This document shows positions 16,400-26,259 of a stretch of DNA of 47,020 bases, in pieces (the first letter of the stretch is position 1; each line of letters opens with the position of its first letter). Source of the stretch: an uncultured Bacteroidota bacterium (GTDB taxonomy: Bacteria; Bacteroidota; Bacteroidia; Chitinophagales; LD1); assembly GCA_903861145.1 (NCBI GenBank), contig CAIOTH010000043.1, positions 1 through 47,020 of the forward strand, read 5' to 3'. Both the position numbers and the translations under genes were made by a program. The notes beneath the pieces are model-generated. The model saw only the letters and a list, made by a program, of their open reading frames with translations. It did not search any database and was not told where the DNA came from.

Positions 16400-18331
16400 T
16401 TACGCTTTTGATGAATCGCTTAGCTTGCTGTGCTTGTAGCCATAGGTAAAGTACACCACAAAGCCCACAATCAGCCAAATCAAAAATCTTTCCCAGTTAC
16501 TGGTGCCCGATTCGCACAATAAATAACTGCACGATAGAAACCCGAGTACAGGTATTAATGACATATTCTTCCAAAAACTGACAATCACTGTTACAATAGT
16601 TAATGCCAAAAACAGCCACAGCATAAACTGAGCGCGAAATGCTCTCCAACCGGTGTTATAAATGCTTGATTCAGCAAGGCCCGAGGTCTTCAATGCTTGT
16701 TTAAAATCCTCAGGCTGAGCCATATTGAAATTAGTTCTTACCGAATCGCTGTTTTGCGCCGGTGCAAAGTTTAGCTTGTAGGTTTTAGATATGTTGCCTT
16801 GAAGGGTTAACAGATCAGCCTTTGGCAACTCATCAACTGCTTCATCAACCGATTTAACCTGCCTTACCTTCATGTAGTCGTTAATATTATCGCCGTTATA
16901 CTTTAATAATAACGCTGCGCCTACCACAAAAAGTATAGGCATTACAAATTTGCCGTTAATGTATGGTGTTTTGAATTTGCTTTCAGGAGGACTATCGTAC
17001 ATATTCATCCTCAAAATGCCGCCGCATACCAATACAAACGCGAATAGGGTGCCCACACTGGTTAAATCAATCACCACATTCATATCTAAAAACAAGGCTG
17101 GTATTGCGACAACAACACCGGTGAGAATAGTTGAGAAAGATGGCGTTTTGAATTTAGGGTGCATGCGCGAGAAGATAGGTGGCAACAAACCATCGCGGCT
17201 CATGCTCATCCAAATACGTGGCTGGCCAATTTGAAAAACGAGTAGCACACTTGCCGTGGCAATTACAGCACTAACCGCCACTATACCCGCTATCCAGTTT
17301 AAGTTAACTTGTTGAAATACAAACGAAAGCGGGTCACCAACGTTTAGGTGCTTGTAGTTAACCATACCTGTAAGCACCAAAGCAACAAGTACATAAATAA
17401 CGGTGCAAATAATTAGCGAATAAATCATACCACGCGGTAAATCGCGTTGGGGGTTATGGCATTCCTCTGCCGTGGTTGAAATAGCGTCAAAACCGATGTA
17501 TGCAAAGAAGACGGCTGCTGTTCCCTTCAATATACCACCCACCCCATTAGGCATAAACGGGTACCAGTTGCCTGGTTTTATATAAAATGCGCCTAACACA
17601 ATAACAAGCACAATAATAACAAGCTTAATGCCCACCATCACGTTGGCCGAGTTGCGCGACTCTTTAATGCCTATATAAGTGATGTATGTTATTAGCACTA
17701 CAATGGCGAAGGCTGGTATGTTGCAGATAAAATGCAGCCCTGCAAATTGCGGTGCGTTCGTCCAGGCCAGGTATTTAGATTGTAAATCAGGATCAATCGA
17801 AGCTAGGTGTATACCTGTTTTTAGCTTTTCTACCACAGTCAAAAAACCCGAATGGGCATCAGAATAGTTCATGGTTATCCAATCAGGCAGGTGAATACCA
17901 AATCCTGTTAGTAGGCTAATAAAATAGCTGCTCCACGAAATTGCAACGGCAATATTGCCAATGGCATATTCCATCAAAAGGTCCCATCCAATTATCCAAG
18001 CTATTATTTCGCCGAAGGCTACGTACGAATATGTGTAGGCACTTCCGCTAACCGGAACCATGCTGGCGAATTCGGCATAGCACAAGGCAGAAAACCCACA
18101 GGCTACTGATACAAATAGAAATAATAAGATGATGCCGGGGCCACCATCGAAACTGGCTTTACCAATGGTAGAAAAAATACCGGCACCCACAATAGCTGCA
18201 ATACCAAAGGCGGTTAAATCGCGCACACCCAACGATTTATTCATTCCACCCGATAGCTCCGCCTCGCTATGTCCGTCGGCGGCATCTTTAAGCACTTTTC
18301 CTATGTCCTTCTTTCTGAAAAGATCTGCCAT
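16400..18331 (-). CDS. amino acid permease (APC superfamily)
   Basis: A 643-aa polytopic transporter. The N-terminus (LGVRDLTAFGIAAIVGAGIF) is the APC first helix with the substrate-binding GAGIF break, and the core holds 12 or more helices including FAYIGFDAIST. It resembles the cationic amino acid transporter branch (YfnA/CAT-like). Unusual is a hydrophilic block of about 95 residues between two late helices (from NDYMKVRQVKS to SSIYNTGWRAFRAQ), which makes the protein longer than the common 450-500 aa. It may be a periplasmic or cytoplasmic add-on domain. Substrate not determinable by eye. Confidence 0.88.
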   Translation of the reverse strand: MADLFRKKDIGKVLKDAADGHSEAELSGGMNKSLGVRDLTAFGIAAIVGAGIFSTIGKASFDGGPGIILLFLFVSVACGFSALCYAEFASMVPVSGSAYTYSYVAFGEIIAWIIGWDLLMEYAIGNIAVAISWSSYFISLLTGFGIHLPDWITMNYSDAHSGFLTVVEKLKTGIHLASIDPDLQSKYLAWTNAPQFAGLHFICNIPAFAIVVLITYITYIGIKESRNSANVMVGIKLVIIVLVIVLGAFYIKPGNWYPFMPNGVGGILKGTAAVFFAYIGFDAISTTAEECHNPQRDLPRGMIYSLIICTVIYVLVALVLTGMVNYKHLNVGDPLSFVFQQVNLNWIAGIVAVSAVIATASVLLVFQIGQPRIWMSMSRDGLLPPIFSRMHPKFKTPSFSTILTGVVVAIPALFLDMNVVIDLTSVGTLFAFVLVCGGILRMNMYDSPPESKFKTPYINGKFVMPILFVVGAALLLKYNGDNINDYMKVRQVKSVDEAVDELPKADLLTLQGNISKTYKLNFAPAQNSDSVRTNFNMAQPEDFKQALKTSGLAESSIYNTGWRAFRAQFMLWLFLALTIVTVIVSFWKNMSLIPVLGFLSCSYLLCESGTSNWERFLIWLIVGFVVYFTYGYKHSKLSDSSKA

Positions 18332-18431
18332 TAGTTTGATTTGTTGCGGCTAAAGATAAAAACTCCCCTAATAGTTTGTAGTTTGTGGATATCGCAGTTG
18401 CATGGTTAACCGAAAACCGTAAACTTGCTAT

Positions 18432-19058
18432 GTGAAGTATAACTTTATAACCATTGAAGGCTGCATTGGCGCCGGTAAAACAACTCTAGCTAAAAAGCTG
18501 GCGGAAGATTTTAACGGCAAACTCATTTTGGAAGAGTTTGAAGGCAATCCTTTTCTCCCTAAATTTTATGAGGACCCGGAGAGGCATGCCTTTCCGGTTG
18601 AGTTGTATTTTATGGCGGAGCGATTTAAGCATTTAAAGAACCTTTTAAGTGAGGGTGATATATTTAAGTCATTCACAGTTTCTGACTTCCTGTTTCAAAA
18701 GAGTTTGATTTTTGCCACGAATAACCTGAAAGAGGATGAGGCCAGGCTTTATCGTATGTTGTTTGACATTATCAACTCAAGCTTGCCAAAGCCTGATATT
18801 ATTTTGTACCTGTATGCCCCCGTTGAAAAACTTCAACAAAACATAAAAAGGCGTGGAAGGGATTTTGAAAAGAATATAACCAGCGAGTACCTTGAAAATA
18901 TACAGCGCGCCTATTTAGATTACTTCAAAATGCAAAACCAGTCGCGCGTAGTTTTGCTTAACACAAGTGCGCTTAACTTTGCTGATAATCAGGCTGATTA
19001 TGATAAAGTAGTTGAAGTGCTTAATGATGATTTTGAAACCGGCATTCATTATATATAG
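18432..19058 (+). CDS. deoxynucleoside kinase
   Basis: A 208-aa enzyme that phosphorylates deoxynucleosides for salvage (dAK/dGK/dCK-like family). The P-loop GCIGAGKT is at residues 10-17. DFLFQKSLIFA corresponds to the DRS-like region of the family and KRRGRDFEKNI to the arginine-rich lid. Cytoplasmic. It is divergent from the permease gene with 100 bp between them. In Bacteroidota a gene of this type commonly stands alone like this. Which deoxynucleoside is preferred cannot be told. Confidence 0.9.
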   Translation: MKYNFITIEGCIGAGKTTLAKKLAEDFNGKLILEEFEGNPFLPKFYEDPERHAFPVELYFMAERFKHLKNLLSEGDIFKSFTVSDFLFQKSLIFATNNLKEDEARLYRMLFDIINSSLPKPDIILYLYAPVEKLQQNIKRRGRDFEKNITSEYLENIQRAYLDYFKMQNQSRVVLLNTSALNFADNQADYDKVVEVLNDDFETGIHYI

Positions 19059-19081
19059 CTTGTGTACATCATTACTACTAA

Positions 19082-19099
19082 AATTAGCTTTAGCTAATT
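19082..19099. repeat. 8-bp dyad between deoxynucleoside kinase and radical SAM genes
   Basis: AATTAGCT and AGCTAATT form a perfect inverted repeat around TT, directly followed by a second smaller dyad (TTAGT-TTT-ACTAA, 19103-19115). The 66-bp gap between the two same-direction genes is almost filled by these. They could be an operator or a weak AT-rich terminator. Confidence 0.35.
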
Positions 19100-19124
19100 A
19101 ATTTAGTTTTACTAATTTTGGTTG

Positions 19125-20228
19125 ATGGAAGAACCCTATGTTAAAGGACGAGGCTCTCAGTTAAATCCCACCAACCGTTTTGAAACGCAAAGCAGGGAAG
19201 TGTATGTAGATGACCTCCACACTCAAGAGGAACGCGAAGAACTGCTGACCACTAATCCAAAGACAAAATACATCGAGGTATTCCCCAAAACTATTTTGAA
19301 CAAGGTAGATAGCCCCGATATTGGTTTGGCCTGGAGTATGAATCCATACCAGGGCTGCGAGCATGGTTGCGTTTATTGCTATGCCCGTAATTCGCATCAA
19401 TACTGGGGTTATAGCGCCGGTACGGAATTTGAGCAAAACATACTGATTAAAAAGAACGCACCCGAGTTATTGGAAGAAGCCCTCATCAGCAAAAAATGGA
19501 AAGCTGATTCAATTATGCTTTCGGGCAATACAGATTGTTACCAACCGGCCGAACGAAAATTGGGAATTACACGCAAACTGCTCAAAGTATTTTTGAAGTT
19601 TAAGCACCCTGTTGGCATTATTACTAAAAACAGTTTGATTGAACGCGACATAGATATACTTGCCGAACTCGCATCATTACGATTGGTGAGTGTTACCCTC
19701 AGCCTAACCACTTTGGATGAAGCACTGAAGCGAACGTTAGAACCACGCACCTCTGCCGCCAACAGTGTTTTGCGCACCATCAATAAATTAAGCAAGGCGG
19801 GTATACCGGTTAACGTAAATGTGGCACCTATTATACCGGGCATTAATGATGAGGGCATATTTGATGTGGTGAAAGCAGTCTCTGAACAGGGTGCTTTAAG
19901 TGCCAGCTACATTGTTGTTAGGTTGAACGGTCACAATGGTTTGATTTTTGAAGATTGGATAACCAAAAATTTTCCTGATAGGGCCAACAAAGTACTCAAC
20001 CAAATTAAAACCATGCATGGCGGTAATCTAAACGATTCAAACTTTGGAAGGCGAATGAGGGGTGAGGGTAAATTTGCTGAACTGATAAGGCTGCAGTTTT
20101 CGTTAGCGCGCAAAAAGTTTTTGCAAGGCAAGGTATGGCCCGCAAGCAATTTTGATTTGTACGAAGAAGCGCGCAATCAAATTATAATAGACACTCAAGG
20201 CGATAAAAGCCAGTTGAAGTTGTTTTAA
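19125..20228 (+). CDS. PA0069-type radical SAM protein (SplB-like)
   Basis: A 367-aa radical SAM protein from ATG 19125; a TTG one codon earlier is less likely. The iron-sulfur cluster motif CxxxCxxC is at Cys78, Cys82 and Cys85 (GCEHGCVYCYARN). The surroundings NPYQGC and YWGYSAGTEFE are the signature of the PA0069 family, related to spore photoproduct lyase-like proteins. Family members occur widely in bacteria, but the reaction is not established. Cytoplasmic. No partner gene stands nearby. Confidence 0.9.
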   Translation: MEEPYVKGRGSQLNPTNRFETQSREVYVDDLHTQEEREELLTTNPKTKYIEVFPKTILNKVDSPDIGLAWSMNPYQGCEHGCVYCYARNSHQYWGYSAGTEFEQNILIKKNAPELLEEALISKKWKADSIMLSGNTDCYQPAERKLGITRKLLKVFLKFKHPVGIITKNSLIERDIDILAELASLRLVSVTLSLTTLDEALKRTLEPRTSAANSVLRTINKLSKAGIPVNVNVAPIIPGINDEGIFDVVKAVSEQGALSASYIVVRLNGHNGLIFEDWITKNFPDRANKVLNQIKTMHGGNLNDSNFGRRMRGEGKFAELIRLQFSLARKKFLQGKVWPASNFDLYEEARNQIIIDTQGDKSQLKLF

Positions 20229-20253
20229 TAATAAAGAAGTTCTCGGCTATTAA

Positions 20254-20275
20254 ACTCCGTGCCTCCGTGCGAAAC
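20254..20275. repeat. short 'ctccgtgc' tandem motif between convergent genes
   Basis: Two copies of TCCGTGC separated by one base lie between the convergent stops of the radical SAM and TonB-receptor genes, in a context ending GAAAC. From memory, strings of this 8-mer style are frequent intergenic debris in Bacteroidota; I cannot check that here. With only two units it could also be chance. Confidence 0.3.
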
Positions 20276-20300
20276 GCATTTGTTTTCAAAGAACTGCTTA

Positions 20301-22856
20301 CTAAAAATTGAATGCTACCTTAAGATTTACCCTACGGTTCGAGAGGTAATTGGGCACAGCAAACTGGTCGCCCGAATAGTCGGCTACCCATACGTAAGAA
20401 ACAGTATTGTCTATACCAAATATATTGAACACCTCTAACGACATCCAAACACTCTTTAAGCCTTGGTTAAACGCGTTCGGTTTCTTGGCCCATTTTGGGG
20501 TCCACAACTGTCCGCTAAAACCAATGTCCACTCTGCGGTATGGAGGCATGCGCAAGGTGTTCTCATAAAAATTCTGTCCCGGAGGGCCAAATGGTAAACC
20601 GGTGGCTACAATAATACCTATGTGTATTTTAATGAAAGGAAACTTAGGTATGTAATCCTGAAAATAAAGGTTGAACGCTACCCGTTGGTCTGTTGGACTG
20701 GGGAAATAGCCGGGGTGAATTTTCGAGCTATCCTTAATGAAAGGTTGGTTATCGGCAGTATTCGAAATTTGATGGTGTGCACTATCATAATATGCTTCGT
20801 ATGAAGCCCCACCAATTTTCATGGCGGTTTTCATAACGCTAACGGTTAAATAACTTTCTAGCCCCGCTGCCAATTCACCATGTAAGCGCGCATCAATACC
20901 GGCCGCATAACCAACTGCCGAGTTGTTACCCAGGTACTGAATCAAATCATCACTGTATTGGTAGGGGTCTAAGTCCCACATGTTTTTGTAATAGGCCTCG
21001 GTTGTAAAATCAAACTTGCGATGCCAGGCGCTAAATGCATAATCAATACCCACCACTGCATGAAAACTCTTTTGCGATTTCATTGAAGTATTTACCACAC
21101 CGGTAAACGAATTGAGCATCTCTCTAAACGTTGGAGGCTGATAATAAAGCCCGGTAGCCGCGGTAATTACTATATCCTTTTTGCCCTTGGGTTTCCATGT
21201 AAACTGTACACGAGGTGTTGGAATTGGAATTTCCTTATTAACAGTATAATACTGCATGCGCACACCGTAATTTAAAGTAAACCTATCGGCACCGGCGGTG
21301 TCCTTTCCAAATTTCCATGTGTCCTGAATAAATACCGAGCTACGGTCGCCAAATAAATTGTTGGTTGCCTTTAACACGCTGCTTAAATTAAGCGTATTGC
21401 GCGTAAAAGTAGCGCTGGTATCACTGGTGAAGTTGATATTTTGAGTGTATGGAACGGAGTAGCCGGCCGAGTCAAGAAAATTCCATTGGCTAATTTGGTC
21501 GGTAACGGTTTCGATTTTAGTGTCGGCTCCCCACTGTACATTGTGATGATTTTTGAACCACGACCCGCGCATGGCTGCGGTATACACATTCATGGCCAGG
21601 TTATCGCGTCCCCAGTTTTGAATGCCACCGGTGCCAAGGCTATATAGCGGTTGGCCAAAATTTGCGGCGCCCAGGTTTGATTGAACATCGCTGAGGTAAT
21701 ATTGCCCGGTAATATCAAAAGCTTCTTTTTCACGGTCTAAAACATAAGAAGCTAAAAATTTAATGCGCAGGTTTTCTTTAGGGTCGTAAATAAGCGCAAG
21801 GCCATCGGTAGTGCTTTGGTATAAATCGGCTTCCTGTCCGTTGTAATATACCTGCAGGTTCAGTACTTGCGTCAACAATCCAAAACTGGTCGACCGGTCA
21901 ACCGGTATAAAAGTATATTGATTGCGCGAGTAGTTTACCAACGCTTCAAGTCCTAACTTTTCATTTATTCTATAGCTGAACAACGCCTGCACATCAATAA
22001 AGTTAGGGCTGTATTGTCCTTTTGTATCTAAGCTCGATAACAGGTATTGGCTGGTACGTTGACGAACGCCAATGGAATAGGCAAACCTTCTCTTTTTGTC
22101 AGTGCCTTCAACATGTGCGCCCCAACCCAGTAGACTACCATACGCCGAAACAGCTAATGAATCAGGGCGGCGATAGGTTACATCCATTACCGAGCTCATC
22201 TTATCACCATACCGTGCCTGAAAACCACCGGAGCTGAATTTTATATTTTCAACCATGTCCGGGTTTACAAAGCTCAAGCCTTCCTGTTCGGCCGAGCGAA
22301 CGAGGTACGGACGGTAAATTTCAAAGTCGTTTACATACACAAGGTTCTCGTCAAAATTACCTCCGCGCACAGAGTAATTAGAGCTGAGTTCATTCGTTTT
22401 CGAAACCCCCAGGGTTTGAAATTGCAAATTGGCCTCAATACTTTCATTGGTCGAGGCCATGTGGTCTTGACCCTTTACTTCTAATGTACTAGGCTCTGTG
22501 CTGGTTCTTTTTGCATCAATAACTGCCGTTCCTAAAGTGGTATGCTTAGATGCTGCGACACGATTGATGGTGACCACCTGGTTAGGGGCAACAGTAAACA
22601 CCACTTTAAGTGTTACTGTATTGATAGATGAAATGACCAGTGTATATTTTTGATCGGCAGGAATCACCAACGAAAATGAGCCTTTGCTATCGGTTAGCAT
22701 TTGGTATTTCTGATCTTCGTTGATAACAATTTGAACAGACTCAATACCCTTGCCGCTACTATCTGTTACAATACCTTTAACGGTGCCAAAGTTTTGCGCA
22801 AACGATGCTATGCCCGGAAATATGAATAAACAAATGAGAAAATATTTTTGAAGCAT
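20301..22856 (-). CDS. TonB-dependent receptor with CarboxypepD_reg-like N-domain
   Basis: An 851-aa outer-membrane receptor. The signal peptide ends near residue 21 (FPGIASFAQ). A carboxypeptidase-regulatory-like domain follows (about 22-105, TVKGIVTDSSGKGIESVQI), then a plug domain (about 125-230, SNYSVRGGNFDENLVYVNDFE) and a beta barrel ending in VAFNF, the usual C-terminal aromatic. There is no SusD partner next to it, so it is unlikely to belong to a polysaccharide utilisation locus. Uptake or export of an unknown ligand driven by TonB. Same strand and 28 bp downstream of rpe, but co-function with it is not implied. Confidence 0.92.
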   Translation of the reverse strand: MLQKYFLICLFIFPGIASFAQNFGTVKGIVTDSSGKGIESVQIVINEDQKYQMLTDSKGSFSLVIPADQKYTLVISSINTVTLKVVFTVAPNQVVTINRVAASKHTTLGTAVIDAKRTSTEPSTLEVKGQDHMASTNESIEANLQFQTLGVSKTNELSSNYSVRGGNFDENLVYVNDFEIYRPYLVRSAEQEGLSFVNPDMVENIKFSSGGFQARYGDKMSSVMDVTYRRPDSLAVSAYGSLLGWGAHVEGTDKKRRFAYSIGVRQRTSQYLLSSLDTKGQYSPNFIDVQALFSYRINEKLGLEALVNYSRNQYTFIPVDRSTSFGLLTQVLNLQVYYNGQEADLYQSTTDGLALIYDPKENLRIKFLASYVLDREKEAFDITGQYYLSDVQSNLGAANFGQPLYSLGTGGIQNWGRDNLAMNVYTAAMRGSWFKNHHNVQWGADTKIETVTDQISQWNFLDSAGYSVPYTQNINFTSDTSATFTRNTLNLSSVLKATNNLFGDRSSVFIQDTWKFGKDTAGADRFTLNYGVRMQYYTVNKEIPIPTPRVQFTWKPKGKKDIVITAATGLYYQPPTFREMLNSFTGVVNTSMKSQKSFHAVVGIDYAFSAWHRKFDFTTEAYYKNMWDLDPYQYSDDLIQYLGNNSAVGYAAGIDARLHGELAAGLESYLTVSVMKTAMKIGGASYEAYYDSAHHQISNTADNQPFIKDSSKIHPGYFPSPTDQRVAFNLYFQDYIPKFPFIKIHIGIIVATGLPFGPPGQNFYENTLRMPPYRRVDIGFSGQLWTPKWAKKPNAFNQGLKSVWMSLEVFNIFGIDNTVSYVWVADYSGDQFAVPNYLSNRRVNLKVAFNF

Positions 22857-22884
22857 TGCCTGGCTAAACGGTAGTTAACTGAGT

Positions 22885-23541
22885 TTATTTTACACTATGC
22901 ACTAACTGGTGAATAGTTTCTACTGGGTTGGCTGTTGAGAACACGGCATTGCCTGCTACCAACACATCTGCCCCGGCGGTTATTAGTTCTGCGGCGTTAT
23001 TTAGCCCCACACCTCCATCCACTTCTATTACTGCGCTTGAGTTTGATTGTAAAATCATGTTCTTGCACTCCTTCACTTTATTTACGGCGTAAGGAATAAA
23101 CTTTTGCCCGCCAAAACCGGGGTTTACGCTCATTATCAAAACCACATCTATCAACTGTATCACATCTTTTAAAACCGAAACCGGCGTAGCCGGGTTAAGC
23201 GCAACACCTGCTTTGGCTCCACTGTTTTTTATTTGGTGAATAACAGAGTCTAAGTGAGTAACCGCCTCGTAGTGTACTGTAATGATATCGGCCCCCGCAT
23301 CTCTAAACGCCTGAATGTAGCGCTGGGGCTCTACAATCATTAAATGTACATCGCACACTTTGCTTGTATGTTTCCTTACTGCGCTTAATACCGGGAAGCC
23401 GAAAGAAATGTTTGGAACAAACGCCCCATCCATTACATCAATATGCAGCCATTCGGCCTCACTGCTATTCAGCATTTCAATATCGCGCTGTAAATTGCCA
23501 AAATCGGCGCTCAACACCGATGGAGAAATAATCACTTTCAT
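22885..23541 (-). CDS. rpe: ribulose-phosphate 3-epimerase
   Basis: A TIM-barrel enzyme (218 aa) interconverting ribulose 5-phosphate and xylulose 5-phosphate in the pentose phosphate pathway. Diagnostic text: SPSVLSADF at the N-terminus, LHIDVMDGAFVPNISFG with the catalytic Asp and metal ligands, CDVHLMI, MSVNPGFGGQKFI, and VDGGVG with the phosphate-binding region at the C-terminal end. Cytoplasmic. Length and order are normal. It lies in a minus-strand run amt - C1 peptidase - rpe - TonB receptor with gaps of 28-47 bp. Confidence 0.96.
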   Translation of the reverse strand: MKVIISPSVLSADFGNLQRDIEMLNSSEAEWLHIDVMDGAFVPNISFGFPVLSAVRKHTSKVCDVHLMIVEPQRYIQAFRDAGADIITVHYEAVTHLDSVIHQIKNSGAKAGVALNPATPVSVLKDVIQLIDVVLIMSVNPGFGGQKFIPYAVNKVKECKNMILQSNSSAVIEVDGGVGLNNAAELITAGADVLVAGNAVFSTANPVETIHQLVHSVK

Positions 23542-23588
23542 AATAGGGCGAAGATAGAAATAGTCTTTACTTTTTGAGGAGCCGGGCT

Positions 23589-24761
23589 TTACATCTTTAT
23601 CCCCAACTTATTCGCTATGTCCTTAGGTATTGCATTCTTATTAACCAATATAGCAGTTGTTTTGTATAGAAAGTATGGCACTGAACAATATAAATATCCA
23701 TCCAAATCATTTCTGTCTGTTCCCCACGAGTTTTTAACCAGGTAATAAGGCTTTCCGGTTTGGTCGTTGGCATAACCTACTATTTGCATGCCGTGGTCAT
23801 CAGTGGTGCTCAGGTTATCAAATGCCTCCTGGCGGTTGGCCTGGTTAATTGCTTTCTCGGGATTTGGCTTGCTAAACATCGAATCTTTCTCTCCTTGCGT
23901 CATGTCATCAAAATTCTTCTCCGGAACAATTGCAACACCGTTTTTAAACGAAAAGCCATGCTCGCTCACATCGCAGGCCCAGTCAACCGAGTAGTTATTA
24001 TTGACAGCATTATCGACTATGCGCTTTAAATCCTGTAAAGGCACATTATACTCGGCCTGGTTAGCCCAATTATCTGGTATTTCAAGTATAAACTGGCTAT
24101 AAAACGGGTGGTGCGCAAATGAGGTTATCTCAACATAATCATCGGGGTTTATACCCATGGCCTGCGCAAAGCTTTGTGGTGTATAGTTTTTACCCTGAAA
24201 ATTAAAATTGGCCGGTGGTGTACCCAGGTAACCATCCAGTGCACCAATAAATGCTGATTTCCAATTAGGGTTTAGCTTGCCATCCGGCAATTTTATCATG
24301 GCATCCAGCATCGCTTTCAACACGGCATCCATTTCGCTGTGCACCGGTTTAACCTGCCCTTCGGGCATACCGCTATAAACGGAAAAAGGGATTAAGCCGT
24401 ATTGCCTCACCGCATTAATTACATCATGCGGCTCGCCACCCGAACCAAAATTGGTATTGCCCTGGTAGCGCACATAATGCTCCGCCTTTTGTATGTACAT
24501 GTTGCGCACCACATACATTTCGCTCAAATCAATTTTGCCATTGCCCAACCTCATAATTTCCGACTCGATAAATGAGTTGGTTGAAAACACCCAGCAAGTG
24601 CCCGATTTAAACTGGTTTTTAACCGGTGTGCAATCAATCATTTTACTGATAGTAAATGCATAGCCGCCGTTTTTTTTGTTGGTGTTAATGGAAGGCTGTG
24701 CGCAGATTGCTGTTGCAATCGTTAGCATTAAAGCCGTTGATAGACATTGCAGTATTTTCAT
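23589..24761 (-). CDS. secreted C1 family (papain/bleomycin-hydrolase-like) cysteine peptidase
   Basis: A 390-aa exported peptidase with signal peptide ending around residue 21 (IATAICAQ). The catalytic set is complete: Gln50, Cys56 in NQFKSGTCWVFS, His323 in DDHGMQIVGY and Asn344 in KNSWG. The long spacing between Cys and His resembles PepC/bleomycin hydrolase rather than papain, and many Bacteroidota carry such exported versions. It probably trims peptides in the periplasm or outside the cell. It is 44 bp behind amt on the same strand. Confidence 0.9.
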   Translation of the reverse strand: MKILQCLSTALMLTIATAICAQPSINTNKKNGGYAFTISKMIDCTPVKNQFKSGTCWVFSTNSFIESEIMRLGNGKIDLSEMYVVRNMYIQKAEHYVRYQGNTNFGSGGEPHDVINAVRQYGLIPFSVYSGMPEGQVKPVHSEMDAVLKAMLDAMIKLPDGKLNPNWKSAFIGALDGYLGTPPANFNFQGKNYTPQSFAQAMGINPDDYVEITSFAHHPFYSQFILEIPDNWANQAEYNVPLQDLKRIVDNAVNNNYSVDWACDVSEHGFSFKNGVAIVPEKNFDDMTQGEKDSMFSKPNPEKAINQANRQEAFDNLSTTDDHGMQIVGYANDQTGKPYYLVKNSWGTDRNDLDGYLYCSVPYFLYKTTAILVNKNAIPKDIANKLGIKM

Positions 24762-24805
24762 TGCAGTAAATCGTTTTACGCCTGCAAACTAAGCAACAAA
24801 ACCAA

Positions 24806-26146
24806 TTAGTTGGCAACCGGCTCTTGAATAACCGGCTTTTTTAACTTGTATGTTTCGCCGTGCTGGGTAAAATCAAGCCCCTCATCTTCGTCCTTTAGAC
24901 TTACACGTAACGGGACAATTCTGTCGGTTATTTTGTAAAGAATGTATGAGCCTCCAAAAGTGAATACGCTTACTATTGCAAGGCCAAGAATGTGATAGAA
25001 GAAAGTATGTGTGTGCCCGTAGTAAAGCCCCACATCTTTTGCAAACACACCGGTTAATATCATACCGGTTATGCCCCCAATACCGTGACATGGGAAAACA
25101 TCAAGCGTATCGTCCAAATTGGATTTATTCTTAGCACGAACGGCAAGATTACTTACAATAGATGAGATAAATCCAATAAACAGCGCCTGCGGAATCGTTA
25201 CATAACCGCAAGCCGGCGTTATGGCAACCAGGCCTACGACTGCCCCGATACAAGCACCCATGGCAGATACCTTTTTACCGCGTATACCATCAAAAAATAT
25301 CCATGCAATCATAGCTGCTGAAGAAGCTACCACCGTTGTAGCGAAAGCCGTAACGGCTGTTGTATTTGCTCCTAATGATGAACCCGCATTAAAACCAAAC
25401 CAACCAAACCACAACATGCCGGTACCCAATATCACAAAAGGAATATTGGCCGGTTCCTGATGTTTGGTGCTATCTCCAAACGAACTTCTTTGTCCCAATA
25501 TCATAGCGCCCGCTAAAGCGGCGTATCCCGCGCTCATGTGCACCACGGTGCCACCGGCAAAATCAAGTATGCCCCATTTGTGTAAAAAGCCATCGGGGTG
25601 CCAGGTCCAGTGCGCTAAGGGTGCATAAATGAATATGGAGAACAGGCAGATAAACAAGAGGTAAGCGTTAAACCTAACCCGCTCGGCAAAGCTGCCAGTT
25701 ATAAGTGCTGGGGTAATAATGGCAAACTTAAGTTGGAATACTGCAAATAATAGTAGCGGAATTGTTGGTGCCAACGCTGCATTGGGCGCGGCCCCAACAT
25801 TGCGAAACATGAAATAAGTGAATGGGTTGCCAATAATGCCATGCCAGCTATCGCCAAATGAAAGGCTAAAGCCAACGAATACATACAGAATGGTAATTAC
25901 GCCAAGTGCCACGAAGCTTTGCAGCATGGTTGATATGATATTCTTCTTGCTTACCATGCCACCGTAAAAAAATGATAACCCTGGGGTCATTAATAATACA
26001 AGCCCGGCAGCCGTAAGCATCCATGCTATGTCGGCGGCATTAAGGGTAGGGTAGGAGGCTGCTTCAACCTGAACGGGGGGATAGAATAAGCCAAGGCAAC
26101 AAACAAACGCAAGCGCCAAAAAGGGTAGCAAAAATCTCGATTTCAT
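24806..26146 (-). CDS. amt: ammonium transporter
   Basis: A 446-aa AmtB/Mep/Rh family channel. A signal-like leader (about 1-29) precedes the first helix (ADIAWMLTAAGLVLLMTPGL), a pattern known from Amt proteins. The conserved twin histidines of the pore are present in GGTVVHMSAG and FPCHGIGG, and GSFAERVRF and WFGFNAGSS are typical. Inner membrane. No glnK/glnB PII gene is found next to it, unlike the common amtB-glnK pair. The 113-bp gap upstream separates it from hldD. Confidence 0.95.
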   Translation of the reverse strand: MKSRFLLPFLALAFVCCLGLFYPPVQVEAASYPTLNAADIAWMLTAAGLVLLMTPGLSFFYGGMVSKKNIISTMLQSFVALGVITILYVFVGFSLSFGDSWHGIIGNPFTYFMFRNVGAAPNAALAPTIPLLLFAVFQLKFAIITPALITGSFAERVRFNAYLLFICLFSIFIYAPLAHWTWHPDGFLHKWGILDFAGGTVVHMSAGYAALAGAMILGQRSSFGDSTKHQEPANIPFVILGTGMLWFGWFGFNAGSSLGANTTAVTAFATTVVASSAAMIAWIFFDGIRGKKVSAMGACIGAVVGLVAITPACGYVTIPQALFIGFISSIVSNLAVRAKNKSNLDDTLDVFPCHGIGGITGMILTGVFAKDVGLYYGHTHTFFYHILGLAIVSVFTFGGSYILYKITDRIVPLRVSLKDEDEGLDFTQHGETYKLKKPVIQEPVAN

Positions 26147-26259
26147 GGTGGTAGCTTTTGTTTAGAAAATAGATTCTTCCGTAACTCAATTACATTATAA
26201 AAATATAATTATGAGTTATTTTAAACAAAAATACCAAAAAATGAGGTTAATGGTAAAAA

